Positions 1-12,691 of a stretch of 64,000 bases of DNA are shown piece by piece. The notes beneath the pieces were generated by a model. The model did no database searches. It was not told where the DNA came from and saw only the letters and a list, made by a program, of their open reading frames with translations. The stretch comes from Lichtheimia corymbifera B2541 (Eukaryota; Mucoromycota; Mucoromycetes; Mucorales; Lichtheimiaceae). Location: contig JNEU01001169.1 of assembly GCA_000697475.1 (NCBI GenBank), positions 124,001 through 188,000 of the forward strand. Direction: 5' to 3'. The position numbers and the translations under genes are program-made. Position 1 is the stretch's first letter; each line of letters opens with the position of its first letter.

Positions 1-674
1 ACGTTTATTTTTTATCAACGTTGGTATCTTGCCACTTATAGCATATGGGTTAGCGTTTTCGATCCAGAAGTCAAAAGCGTAAAAGGCAAGCTGAAGAACA
101 CCAACACGCCATGGAAACGATCCACGATGTTTGGAAATCCCATTTCAACCAAGTAGGTTTACTTTTGTTTCATGGAAAAAGAGCGTGTTGTTGATATGGA
201 TGATGATGTTAGCTCCGTACTGCGTTGAGTGATCTGGTCCCCGAGAATTATTCGAGCTCGATGCAAGGTATATATTTACGCATAGCCACTCGCAGTCGAT
301 GGTGTATTAACGGAAATCGTAGAATCAAACATGGCAGTAGCAGACAGCATCATGGAAAATGCACCTACCATGAGTGCTCTTGTAAAGTCGGTCAAATCAA
401 CGGAATGCGGCCCGGTTTGTTATACTCGCGCATTCTGGTCAAAACGAGAAGCAACGGCAAACAAATTCACTCCTCTTCTGGGTAATTGTCTCTCTCTCTC
501 TCTCGCCCCCCGAGATGTATTGACATGACTTTTATATATTGAAGATGACTCGCCTCTGAAGCATGAATATCAAGGTGCATTTGAAAAGTGGAAATCGAGT
601 CAGCAATCGTTTGATGATGCAAGAGGAAAATTGGATATCGAGAATAACAAGGTAAGCATCATCATCCACAATTT

Positions 675-713
<39 letters not shown>

Positions 714-3093
714 AACATGTGTTAAAGGGAGTCCCTTTTTTTTTCTAGCTACTTGTCCTTCGTGAAGAGCTTGATTTGATGAATCGACGCATTGCTATTG
801 CCGAGAAGACTTTACGAGATGTACAATCTGAATTTGCGGAGACTGAGCAACGCATTGCTGCCAAGAAATCGGCAAAGGAGCAAGAAGAAGCGATGGATAT
901 TGATACCACCACCACCAACAAACAACAAGAATCTATCAAAGCACCAGTGGAAGCAACCGTAAGTGGATTTAGGAATGAGAAAGAGGAGGACTTTTTTATT
1001 CACATGAACGACGTATTTATAGAAGGATGAGGATTCAAAGCCGAATGAAAGCAACACGTTAGCCCAAGTTCAGCAAACACTGGATCGACAATTACGTGAA
1101 ATCGAAGTGATCAAAGACCAGCGTATTGATCTCAAACAGCAGATTGCCCAAGCCGAGTTGGATTTGGTGGATGTGCCAGAGTCACGCATTTACAAATCAT
1201 CCGTCATACGCCAATTGTATCAGGCACGAGAATATCACCGTGAAAAGAGTGATCGCATGGCGAGTGATTGTCGCAGATTTCGACGCGATCTTGAAGAATT
1301 ACTTGCCGGTCGTCGTGCTTTTCTAAAAGGACAAGATGATGAGCAGTTGGAACACATTCAAGGTCTACAAAGGCAGCTGAGGCGACTTGATCGAGAACTC
1401 AATGAAATTCGTGGACAGCGGGATACTTTGCAAGTGATTGCTGAGGAGTGCAAGAGCACAAGGGATACCACACGCAAGTCATTGCCAGAATTACAATTGA
1501 TTGCCGAATCACGCAAGGTAAAACGAATGTGTATATAGAGAGAGGATGATGACTTATGTGATTTATTAGAGTCGCACATCGATTCTTGAAGTTGAATTAT
1601 CCTTGTTACAACAAAAGGCAGCAGCAATGACGGGTGATCGGCATTTCTATGACTACGTGGTGAGCTTGGGCAAAGAGCCATCCTTGGCATCGGCAGAAAA
1701 GGAATTAGCGTAAGTGTATACATATATATATGTAGGGGGAGGAACCGCTATTGACAATGAGCCTGGTAGATCTCTGCAAGAACAGCTTAATGATGCAAAA
1801 GCAAAATACTGTGAAAAGCATGGCTTGGATACGCGACAAATGTTGGAGGATGAATTGGCACGTGCATTAAAGATCAAACGACTTGAAGAACGCGCAAAGG
1901 ACTTTTGTACCAAATACGGGTTTGAAGTCTCCACCAATGACTATGACGAAGCACTCAGAATACTCGAACAACAATATCAAAAACTCGAGGCGTCATTGAT
2001 TGATTCCCGGAAATCCCTAGAGTCGCTTGAATCAGTAAGTCACTGACCCACCCACCCCTTTTTTGTGAATACGCTGATAACCTTTCTGTTATAGGGAGCA
2101 GTGGAATCAATGGCAGTTATTGCACAGGCCTCCAAAGGTAGTGCTACGCTGGACGAGCAAAACTTGGAACAGGTGCAAAACTTGATGCAGATCGAGGAGG
2201 AGGTTACCAAACTGCATTCTGAGGTAGAGTACGGATTGAGGGGATACCACCGGGAACGAATACTCATTTTTTGTATATGCAGAAATCCAAATATGTTCAG
2301 GCGTTCAACAATCTCAACAAAGCCAAAGATGCAAACACCTTGGTCGCCAATGCTCTTACCAAGCAAATTGAAAGGGAACTGGCCTACATTAAGCAGCTTA
2401 ATGAACGAGAAAAGAACATGCATAGCCATTTGGTAAGTGGAGGGGGAAGGCTTTATAGGATGCATTGAACTAAATGATGATGATGAACTCTTAGAATGTA
2501 TTGGAACGCGAGCTGACCACAAGTAAAACGGCATTGGACATGTACACACAAAAGGAGGAAGAATTGGTGGAGACGTTGAAGGAACTTAAAAAGAGCATGT
2601 CGTTTTCAAAAGAGAAGTTGGCCGAGGTGAGTCTATACACTTTACGCACCACTGGGAAATGATGGCATCCTAATAGCCCTTTTTTTTCTTAGTTCACCAA
2701 ATCCGCTATGGAAAAGATACAATCAATTGAGCAAGATGCGCATGAACGATTACGTGTGGAAGAAAACAGTGAGCTCTTGAGGCTGAAATTGAAAGCCATC
2801 AACAAGAACGATCGTCCTGCAGAAAAAGAGCTTCGTAAGGAAAAAGAAGCGTACGAGGTAAGAGTGCATTGGACACCTTTTTTTTTGGGATGAATTACTC
2901 ATTGGATATGAATTGCTAGTCCTTACTCAACTGCAACTTGTGCAATGAACGGTACAAATCCCACATCATCTTGCGGTGCATGCATACATTTTGTAAGAAA
3001 TGTCTCGATGAGCTCATGGAAAACGGTCCACGACGATGTCCCAAGTGCAATGAAACCTTTGGAGTCAACGATGTCAAACAATTCTACTTTTAA
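1..3093 (+). CDS. BRE1: E3 ubiquitin-protein ligase BRE1 (5' truncated by the window edge)
   Basis: This is the C-terminal part of a BRE1/RNF20-type ligase, the nuclear E3 that with Rad6 monoubiquitinates histone H2B during transcription. The coding part enters near base 68 and is split by about twelve short GT-AG introns (for example 960-1023 and about 2857-2919). Nearly all the visible protein is charged heptad-rich coiled coil. It ends in a C3HC4 RING finger (about 2920-3065: CNLC, CMHTFC, CKKC, CPKC) followed by the terminus FGVNDVKQFYF and TAA at 3091-3093. A C-terminal RING after long coiled coils with a terminal aromatic run is typical of BRE1. The start lies upstream of the window. 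One intron carries a TG microsatellite at about 676-711. Family assignment is firm; exact exon borders were read by eye. Confidence 0.9.
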
Positions 3094-3477
3094 TAATCTC
3101 GCTAATATCCCCTTCCCTCTCCCTCGCTATCTTTTTTTCTTCTTCTCCTTTGTGTATATAACCCAACCAACCTTTTTTTTTTTCTACTTTTTCTGTATAT
3201 TCTTCTTTTTCCTCAGCTCTTTTCGGACTGTTCAATAGGTTTTCCATCACGCACAGTCTTTAGGAAGTCATTCCGTAGTACTAGAATACAATAACAAGAA
3301 ACCCCTTTCCATCTTGAGTACATGATATATACTTTTTTCAACGGCAAGCTTTATATGTGAATTGAAAGCGATAAAATGAGGATCAAAGAGAAAAAACACA
3401 CAAAGGGAAAATAGGGATGTTATTGTGAGGAAGGGGGGTTGGGTTTAAGAAGGAAAAGACAGCCCAGACACACACAT
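3094..3477. other. Convergent intergenic spacer (BRE1 / KH gene 3' ends)
   Basis: T-rich and pyrimidine-rich 3' flank between two convergent genes. It must hold both 3' UTRs. No coding signal or structured RNA was seen. Confidence 0.6.
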
Positions 3478-4709
3478 TCATTCTTCTTCTTCCAAGATAT
3501 CCTCTTCTTGAAGCACACCTCTTAAGCGACGTTCCTTTTCATGCTCGAGTTGTTCGTATAACAAGTACAAAGCACGCTCATTCGACTCGGGAGTTCCTTG
3601 AATAGTAAACATGCGTTCGCCTGTCTCATCATGAGGCACCTTTGCAATAGAGATTCTGGATCCAGACAAGCGACGAATCTCAGTAATCTTTGCACCACCA
3701 CGACCTATATAAAAGAGACTTAGTATCCATGTGATGTGAAAGCATGTCTATACTTACCAATAATGCAACCCACCATGTCACTTGGGATAGAAATATGCTG
3801 AGTACGCATGTTGGGATTGTTTTGCATCGACTGGGAAGAGAAGGATGTACGACGGGAGGAGGGCTGTTGTTGTTGTTGTTGCTGGTTGTCGAAATCGGTA
3901 CCATTGCCAGTACGAGTGATGGATGTGCGACGTTGTTGTTCATCGACTTTGGTGGGGTTGTACAAAATGGTGCCATAAGCCCGTTCCTTATCGTCGATCA
4001 GGCATTGACCGATTTCCAACACAGCGAGATGGATGCCTTCCACAGTGCCACGGACTTCCACCACACGCTCAGTGCTTTGGGGCAACAAGGTCTTGGAAGC
4101 AATCATACGCACACCTGAGGTATCCTGGATATGCTTGATCTTTGCTCCCTGACGACCAATCACTGTACCCATCAGGTTATGCGAAATCAAAAGTCGGATG
4201 GTCGTGGAGGATGCTGAGCCATCGGCACCATTGCTGTCACTGGAGGATACAGGTGAAATGGGTGGTGTAGCAGGCGAAATGGGGTTGTCCAACAAGGTTT
4301 GAGCAATCAATGAATAAGCCTATAGTCCATCCTAATAAGTACATAATGACCACCGTTGATATATATAGATAGATCCTACCTTGGCAACACCTTCCAATGA
4401 ACCACTGACGGTCAAGACTCGGTCATGGACACCTTGGACGACCTTGGACACTCCGGCCTTGACACCGGTGGTATCTCTTAATTCCGCCACGTTCTTGCCG
4501 GCTAAATTGGATGCACATCATTAAAATTACTTGTCCTATTACTACCACACTACCCACAAGTAGCTTTTCACACACACACACTATTTACCTTTTCCAATAA
4601 CAACACCGGCTTCTTTGGTTGTAACAAGAGCACGCAAAGTGAGTTGATCCTCAGCCTGGTTGTCAATGGCAGGGTCGGCATGTTGATCAGTGTTCGAGAG
4701 TTGCGACAT
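3478..4709 (-). CDS. Triple KH-domain RNA-binding protein (PCBP/hnRNP K / Rnc1-like)
   Basis: The spliced product starts MSQLSNTDQHADP at 4709 and ends in an acidic tail (ILEEEE) before TGA at 3478-3480. Three KH domains are visible from their GxxG loops: VVIGKGKN (domain 1, split by an intron near 4587), TVIGRQGAK (domain 2) and CIIGRGGAK (domain 3, split by the intron 3705-3757). Domains 2 and 3 are separated by a polyQ/Ser linker. The three-KH layout matches fission yeast Rnc1 and the PCBP/hnRNP K family, which bind C- or pyrimidine-rich RNA and control mRNA stability or translation. It has four or five exons. A CA-rich leader lies upstream. Which of the fungal triple-KH proteins (Rnc1, Pbp2, Hek2) it corresponds to cannot be decided from sequence alone. 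Confidence 0.87.
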
Positions 4710-6146
4710 GATTCTATTCGATAGACAAAAAGAAGTCAGCATTTGAAATGAGTCGATAAGGGAGAGGGGGAAAAAAGAGGTTGTTCTCCTTACCAAGTGT
4801 GAGAATTGAACGAGTAAGAATGAGGAAAGGAAGGTTTCAGCACACAGCGTAAAAGGTTGTTGAGTGGGTTAATGAATACGGTTGCGATGTGTATGCAAGG
4901 TTGTGTGCGTGCGAGCGTGCGTGTGTGAGTGAGAGAGGTGGAGGATAACGGAGGTGAGGACGCGAGGTGCTTAAAGAAGGCTTTTTTCAGAAAGAAGAAG
5001 TGTGGCAAAGAATGACCAGCAAAGGAAGAAACAGCATCCACAGAGGTTTTTTCTCGGCAACCTCACTGTTTGAGGGAGATGTGGTGACTGCCTTATCTCA
5101 AATACACTTCTTCTTTTCATTGTACCTATATAAAATGGACCCTTTGTTATATATCGATAATAAAGAACACTTATATCTTTAATGAGCTATGGATTGATTG
5201 TATGCCCATCCTTTTTTATCATCTATCAACCAAGTCATTTGACGATGAATGAGTACTACTCCTCTTGCTATCGTAACCTTGTTTCTAAGTATATAGGTCG
5301 GTGATCAAATCTTTAACTACAAACACTGGCATACCTTTGCGTCCCTCTCCCTCTCCAACGATCACCATTTGTTCTTTGTCCTCGTCGGTCATTGTAAAGG
5401 AAAGTAGCCTATCGAATATGACCTTACTGCATACACACCCCCATCTCCGCGCTACGCCTACAGCGAGTTATAACCGCAAGAGACCTTTAAGGAAGAACAT
5501 ACCAGAGCACGTTTTGGCCACGGAGAATATATGATCCCTGACGATGATCTCCCCTTGCTTCATCAAGCTTTTGTGCATCCTTAACAGGTCAGGTTGACCT
5601 TACATCAGCAAGGCTCAGTCGAAAGAGGATAGTAGTGACAAGAAGTATCTATATTCATATATATCACATAACTTGGTTAATACATAATTTATGCATTACT
5701 TTGATTGAATTCCTTTAGTTACCAAGGCCATGCAGCACATTGGGTCTATCGAGGGTGTCGATCCCTCAGTCATGGGTGGTGTACGTCAAGGGAATTTGCA
5801 AAGATCGTGCTTACCACTGGATTGATTGATAAGAACCTGGATTATCTAGGTGCCTTAGGTGCGGTATCCGGGTCAACCGTTTCGATGGCAACGCCAACTA
5901 GAGCAGGTTTCTATCAAATTTCATGTAACAAATTCCCCATCATCATGATGCTGCTAATAAACACACATTGAAATTAACTTTGGAAGGACTGTGATCACAT
6001 GTAAAATTAGAGAGAATAATCATGCAAAGATGCAGATGTGGAAGCGAAATGGGGGAAGTAGCTGATATTATTTGACAATCAGCCACGCTGGCCCGCTCAA
6101 TTTTTTTTCTCTCTCTCTCTCTCTCTCTTGCTCAACACACCCTCCA
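4710..6146. other. Divergent promoter region with small coding-like remnants
   Basis: 1.4 kb between two divergent genes. It should contain the KH gene promoter (about 4710-5100, GT/GA-rich) and the ankyrin gene promoter, with a CT tract at about 6109-6129 just before that ATG. In between are short coding-like fragments: a plus-strand segment at about 5720-5790 encoding a peptide with EGVDPSVMG, which resembles the thiolase GVxPSxMG segment, and a minus-strand 35-codon ORF at about 5287-5391 encoding a hydrophilic peptide. Neither joins into a full gene by obvious splicing, so they may be gene relics. Confidence 0.4.
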
Positions 6147-6758
6147 ATGGCCACCAACAACGAACTCTTGGACGACGTAATCTTTGCAGCTCGCAGTGGC
6201 GATCTCGATGATCTCAAGAATGCCAACCCCATTGCAGACTACTTTGTCACCAAAAATGATATGGGCAACACTGCTCTTCACATGGCAAGTGCCAACGGAC
6301 ACGAAGGTCAGTTTCACGCTTCCCACTTCATATGAAGAACCATAACAACTGACAAAGGGTGTATATAGAGGTGGTAGCATGGATGGTTGAAAAGCTCGCT
6401 GAAAGCAAGGGTGATCAACTTAAGGCTGCAGTGAACGTTCAAAACGAAGAGGGCAATACACCTTTGCACTGGGGCGCGTTGAATGGTCATTTGGCTGTTG
6501 TCGAAATTCTTGTCAAGAACGGTGCTGACTGCAAGGTAAAGATGGGAAGGTTGTGTATGTATCTATCATGGTTAACACGACGAGATGATGATGTTGTAGA
6601 TCAAGAACAAGATGGGCAAGACTCCTATTTATGAAGCTCAGCAACGCACTCACGAAAAGGTGGCCGAGTTCTTTTTGGCAACCATGATTGATGAAGAGCC
6701 TGATGAACCTGTGGATGAAGATGAGCAATTTGTCGAGAACGGATATCAAAAGCAATAA
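6147..6758 (+). CDS. Small ankyrin-repeat protein
   Basis: Three exons (introns 6307-6368 and 6536-6599) encode about 160 residues starting [19 protein letters not shown] and ending ENGYQKQ. Three ankyrin repeats are seen: [18 protein letters not shown], then the helix pair starting [17 protein letters not shown], then [26 protein letters not shown] followed by [11 protein letters not shown]. An acidic C-terminal tail ([14 protein letters not shown]) follows. Stand-alone ankyrin proteins of this size occur across fungi and act as protein-interaction modules. No catalytic domain or targeting signal is visible. The start follows a long CT tract typical of fungal 5' leaders. Function is not assignable. 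Confidence 0.88.
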
Positions 6759-6951
6759 GGATCCTCTTTTTTCCCCAATCATCATTCCATCCTCTATTCG
6801 CTCGTCCTTTCCTCTCTCTCCCCACTTCCTCGTTTCATCTCTACATGTGTATTATCATTTCCTGTTCATCACAATAGATAAAAAAGTAGCATCAAGTATT
6901 ATATATAGAGTATTATTCAAGGCGCCAAAATGTACAAGAGATGGGTATATA

Positions 6952-8068
6952 TTATTGCTTAGCAACTTGGGCGGCGATTTGAGCGAGAACAGTGGATTGC
7001 ATGGCATTAATTGTGGTTTGAATGTCGCTCATATCCACCGACAAAACATGAAAGGTGCGTTGCTGTTGTTGCTCACGCTTCGCATTGGCTTCCACCAAGT
7101 GTGATTGATATTCGCAAATGCGGTCTATGCACGTTGATTCTTCTTGGGATAATAATGAACGTAGATTGGGCTCGGATAAGGTGACAAGGAAGGGAGCTAC
7201 AATGACGCCCTTGTTTTGCATGCTCACAAAACGATCCATATGATCGAGTAATCCATGATCCACCAATGAACCTTCAATAATGATTGACTTGCCATCGGTC
7301 GTTGACTTGTACAAATCCCCATCAAGTCCTATTATCAATTTAGTCACTTGTTGATGCCTGTGCTCTATTATCTCAAACTCACCTTGACATACCAGCTTGG
7401 ATTCCTTTACCAAGGTATCAATGAAACGAGTGGATCCATCTTCTGGTAACGCCCATAACCTTGGTGGCAGTTTGCCACTGCGAAAAAGGGAGACATGTCA
7501 GCCCATTGACCATACACAAAAAGCAAGGTTTATATACGTTACTCAATAACTGTATGCATGAGATCATAAACGACATCCGTTTTGAGCACAGATGATAAGT
7601 TGAGACGCTCTGAAAGGGAGGTTGCTATGGTGGATTTGCCGGTAGACGCTGTGCCTGCAATCAAGACAACCAGAGGTATCCGTTGATGATGGAAGCTGCG
7701 GCAGTAGTATACATGCTTGGTTACCAGTTGTCCTATTTCTTCAAAGAACAGCCATACCTTTCCAATGTCCTGTACCACTGCACATGTTCGTCTCCATAGC
7801 CATGCTGCTTCATAAGAGCAAACAATTCCCTCTGTAGTTCTTGCTGTGCCACATCCAACTGGTTCTTGTCAACGAGTCGCTTTTTGAGATCAAGCGCAAT
7901 ACGTAAAGCATGGCCATAATCGACACGCGCTGCGGTCAACATGCGAGAGAGTAGAAATCGGGACAAGACATAATAGTGCTGATCGGACAAATGGACACGC
8001 ACTTTGACAAAGTCATACTTTGACGACGAGCTCTTTTGTTGTTTTCTTTGTTGACGTCCGTTTTGCAT
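6952..8068 (-). CDS. P-loop kinase of the 2-phosphoglycerate kinase / LPA1 family
   Basis: The product starts MQNGRQQRKQQKSSSS (ATG at 8068) and ends AAQVAKQ before TAA at 6952-6954. The N-terminal 100 residues (FVKVRVHLSDQHYYVLSRFLL...) resemble the ATP-cone-like region found before the kinase in archaeal 2-phosphoglycerate kinases and plant LPA1 proteins. The kinase has a Walker A motif GTASTGKST (about 7640) preceded by PLVVLIAG. Further segments (DVVYDLMHTVIE, KSIIIEGSLVDHGLL, VIVAPFLVTLSEPN) match this P-loop kinase fold. There are at least three introns. Rice LPA1 affects phytic acid levels, but the substrate of the eukaryotic proteins is not settled, so the catalytic call is inferred. 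It lies 195 bp from the convergent ankyrin gene. Confidence 0.75.
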
Positions 8069-9004
8069 TTAAAGAAAAAGAATAAAGATCTCAAATCCAG
8101 CAGCGATCAAGTTCATGGTTCTTTCTTTACCCAAACACCACTCTAGCCTTTAAAAGCCCAGTGGCATTTATATCAGTCTTTTTTATTATTATTACTATTA
8201 TCATTTGCTTTTTGGATTGGGGGTTAAGCCATCAGACCATAGCCTCTTCCTTGCCACGTCCATGGAAAAAGGAAACGGGCGAGATCATCAACTGCTCATG
8301 GCGGCCCAAACGGGCAAACATCCACAAGCACACTTCACTCTTAGAAAGGGCTATCACAGGTCATCGTCTGACTCGGAAACTGTGTCTAGTTTATAAAACG
8401 TAGACTGGTTATGTACTGCATACAGATCCTGTAGAGTACGGTCCTAAAGAAAAATCGAGTTCCCCAAGTTGGCCCTCCTTTTATAACTTTCGAGTGCTGG
8501 GTTTGATATTGGGACGTTGTTTTATCGTCCATATGATTGGATTGCTCTTCAACCCAGCCGAACATGCTCGAAAGAATTTTTTGCAATTGAAACCCAACAC
8601 CTTGACAACCATCACAGGTGGCTTATGTTCGCCTATAAAAGTTTGCTGGTACCTGCTGCCTTTTACTGTTTCTTTACTCAACAAATTATAAAAGTTGATG
8701 GCTATTTATGTCGCGGTTGCTTCTGACAGTGATCAAATGATATTCGCCATGAGCTTGAGAATGAACCAGGCTCCTCTTATCTGTTGACTGTCCATTGACC
8801 CAGTTGGCTTTCAGCTCGTCAGAGGGGTACATTTTACCTTCCACTCTTGTACATGAACAAAAGAAAATGATACCAAATTTCCCCAAGGAAACATGCACGT
8901 CGGCAATTGAAAAGACTGTTGTTATTGTCACCATCCGGTGGTCCTGCATTTCAATCATGCAATTGAATTTTATTCTGTTTTATATGAAAAAGCAATCGTT
9001 TTAT
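8069..9004. other. Intergenic region upstream of the P-loop kinase gene
   Basis: 936 bp holding the promoter of the minus-strand kinase gene and the 3' flank of the UGGT gene. Two minus-strand open stretches (8686-8958 and 8481-8684) could be joined by a weak intron to give about 140 residues, but nothing in them is recognised and codon use is unremarkable. No gene is called. Confidence 0.4.
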
Positions 9005-12000
9005 CTACAGCTCAGCATGTTCGGGTTTGCTGTTACTTTCAACATGGCCTTCATCCTTGACTTGTTTTCCGGCATGAATACGATCTCGTAGTGCTTCCAC
9101 TTGTTGATCATACACTTCCCATTCTGGCAGTTGTCTACGTGCCCGATCCAACTTTGGTTCTTTTGTTAAAGGATTGTTGCACTATAAGAAACGACATTAG
9201 CATCCATTCCTCTATTTGTATCCGTTTCCCTCCTTTTTATACCAGGTCAATGGTCTTGGCTTTTGAAAGACTTTCGTCGCTACACCACGTTTCACACCAC
9301 AACCATTCTTGTGGCAGTGAATGGATAGGCACGATATGTTGCATATTGTTGGGTAAATCCTGATCAAGGTTGGCAAGCGAGTTGGGATCGGCACTGAGTT
9401 GTTGGTATTGCGCACGTAAACGATCACCAGCAGCCAATTGTCGGAAACGCACCAGATCAATCACATACAAAGCACTAATGTGATAAGGCTTGCCACGCAA
9501 ATGATCCCTCCAATAACCTTGGTTCCAAAACCTGAATCCATCCATCTCGGTACGATCTTTGCAAAAGGGGGTATAGCCATAGGGTGCACCATGCAAATCA
9601 AGATCCACAAGCTCTTTCATGTCCGTGCGTACAACTTGATCCGCATCCACAAAAATAACCTTATCCAGATCCAATGGGAAGAGCACATCAAGGAAAAGAA
9701 TCTTGTAACTACATAGTAAGGGTGTGAGCAATCTCAATTGAATATAAAAAAAGGTTGTCAACATACCCCCAGATGGTGCGTTGCTTTTCTTTCTGTGCAC
9801 GAAGCCAAGATGGCCACTTGTATGTCACCATCTCATAATCAAAGCCATACTCTTGAGCCATATGAGGAATGAAATCCTTGAACGTGGGTGATAAAAAGTT
9901 CTCAATGAACCAAAACTTGACAGTGCTGTTGGTGTGCTCCATAACCGATGCAATCATAATCGACATGAATCGCTCATACAAATGACCAGACGCAACCGAG
10001 AAAATGTTGATATCGGCTTGCTGCTTGCTTTGCACTGCTGCTCCCTGTTTCTTGGTGAACAATCTATAAAAAGACAACAACCATCATCAGCATCATCGTG
10101 GTAACAGCTATCTTCATCTTACTCACTTGTCAGTGATCGAAGACCAAAATCCTCCTTCGTCCTTGCAGTTGGATGGCTCTGTCAAGACATCCTCATTTTC
10201 CATGCCAGCATTCTTGCGAACTTGAGGATAAACCGTAAGTCCTTCAAAGGATGTCAATGCCAATTCCTTATGGGCATCACTGCCATCCTTGGATGTCTGC
10301 CATTTTCCTTGCGTGCCGACACTTTCAATGTGATACACCTCGGTGGATCGTCCTTCACGAAGAGCAAGTTGCCATACGCCAGGTCGTGCCTTGAGTTGGA
10401 AATAACCGAGATTGGCCATGACAATCGTATCAGTCATAGCGGGCTTCGTCTGAGTGCCGAGCACAAATTGTAATCCACGAGGAGGGCCACGCGTTACTGA
10501 ATCGACACAATGGCCTTCCACCAAAATATACTCGAGCTCATACATGGTATAAACCGAAGTAGCATCATCCAATTGAATATTGTCAAGATCCATGTTGGCT
10601 TCTCGAACGGTCACGTGCCATGACTTTACGATATCCATGCCTAAGGTATAAAGGGCATCTGCAGGTGGATCGGCAAAATAAGCGGCAGGCGTGGTAGGTG
10701 CACCCGTGGCTGGATCAAACATGACTTCACGATCAAACACATAGCGATAGAATCGCTTCAAAGGGATCTCATCTAGGCTTGCTTTTGGATTGAGATACAC
10801 TTCAGCATAGACGCCATCCATGCCAGCCAACGTTTCAATGATGGAAGACCATTTTTGGGCTGTTTCAGAAACTGGATCCAGAATCACACCAAGTTGAACA
10901 AAGGCACCAGCACGATCGCCCAATGTAATCTTCACGTGATTGCCTTGTAATTCCTGGTAAGGTCGCTCACGAATCGTTGGCCGTGGGGATTCAAATGCAT
11001 CTTGCTTTACACTGCCCTTGTCGAGTTCAATCAAAGTGGCCACAATAGTAAGGATATCAGCAATGGGTCGATCAAAAGTCATGTTTTGTACGGCGGCATG
11101 AACCGGCTGAATACGTTTGTCATTCTCAAATCTAAGCAGGCTGCCGAAATCTTCCTTGGTAAAGGTAACACTTTCTTCGAAAGGACCGATAACCTATGAA
11201 GCGTAAAGTCAATACCACGATCAAAAAAGACTTATTTAAAACTCACCCTTCCATTGATAACGATGCCTTGGAAGCCGTCAGATAATCCAAGACCTTCTAA
11301 TACTCTAGATTGTCGATGCACGGCTTCATTGGCGAATGACTCGACAGCAGGTGATCCAGGTGCAAAAACTTTAACTTGTTCAGGTGTCTCTGATAATGAT
11401 TCATCCTTGGTTGCAATAGCGGTATCAATCAATTCACGGAGATCCTTATTGCCTTGAAGCATTTCACGATAGAGCACAGTGGAGATATCATTCAAAGTTG
11501 CTTTTCCTGAAGGATTGTGGATCAATGCAAGGCGGACACTGTTGTCAGTTTCCTGTAATACCAAGTAAGTCATTGTATCACACATATACACAAAAGGGGA
11601 TGAGATATATTACCAAGAATCCAAGCGCCTCTGATGCAAGCTTAAGACCAGGCACTGTGTCAAAGTCTGCAATCACCCATAGATTGGTGTTGACCGCCGT
11701 GGGATCTTTTCCTAGATTCGAGGCAAGCGTCAAACACACAGCCTATATTCAATTGATCGGATTGTTGCTTCTTACCATAAATGTAATGGATATCTTGTTC
11801 ACCGGTCTGAAGTGGAAGCATAACAAGAGGACGGTGCTCAGATACAACAATGTATGGATTACGTGATGCCGATACGTATGGCTTGGACATGATATGGTTG
11901 TAGACATCCTCATCCTGATCAAGGTCACCAAAATAGACATCGCGTGCAATGACCTGTGTTTGCTCGTTGATACCCATCATCAATAATCTCGGCCATGGCT

Positions 12001-12655
12001 ATCATATTATAGTATTAGAAATCCTTTCTATGGTAAATATACTTTTTGGACTTACCTGCTCGTTGTTATACTCGATCAATTTTCCATTGAGGAACATGAC
12101 AGAATCCTGGGATGTAACGCCTAGCCGAGCAAGCAACCTTTGAGTGTCTTCGATAAAAGCTTGTCGCTCTTCCAACAGCGATTGAAGAGATAAATCCTGC
12201 TCAACTTCATCAAATGCCTTCTTGATCATATCCATGGATGCATGCTGTGCCTTTGCTTCGTTCAGCTGGGCGAGTACATTGTTGAGAAATGCCAATGAAT
12301 CAAGTCTGCTCTTGTTTTGTTGAATATGGGAGAAGGCGATTGCAGCCGCAGTAGCTAATCGGATGGCCAATAAAGGGAGATAATCAGTATATACATATAT
12401 CATTAGCCATGGAGAATCATCAACTCACTTGGAGAATCAGCTTTAGCAACCACAGGTAAAACGCCAAAGCGGATGGGTGTATTGCGCTTGATCATATCAA
12501 CCACCTGTTGAGTCATGCGTGTCAAAGCGTCTTGTGATGCAAGATCCTCCACCATCACCAAATTGTAAATGTTTCGACCAATTGCTCTCAACTGACCGGG
12601 GTAAACAGGTTTGAGCATCTATGTCATAGGATGGTAAGTACCTGGTGATACGTTG

Positions 12656-12691
<36 letters not shown>

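Noticed and set aside
656..720. TG-repeat as functional regulatory element
   Set aside because: It lies within a BRE1 intron and is an ordinary microsatellite.
6513..6785. Minus-strand ORF over the ankyrin gene
   Set aside because: Shadow of the ankyrin exons; no recognisable product.
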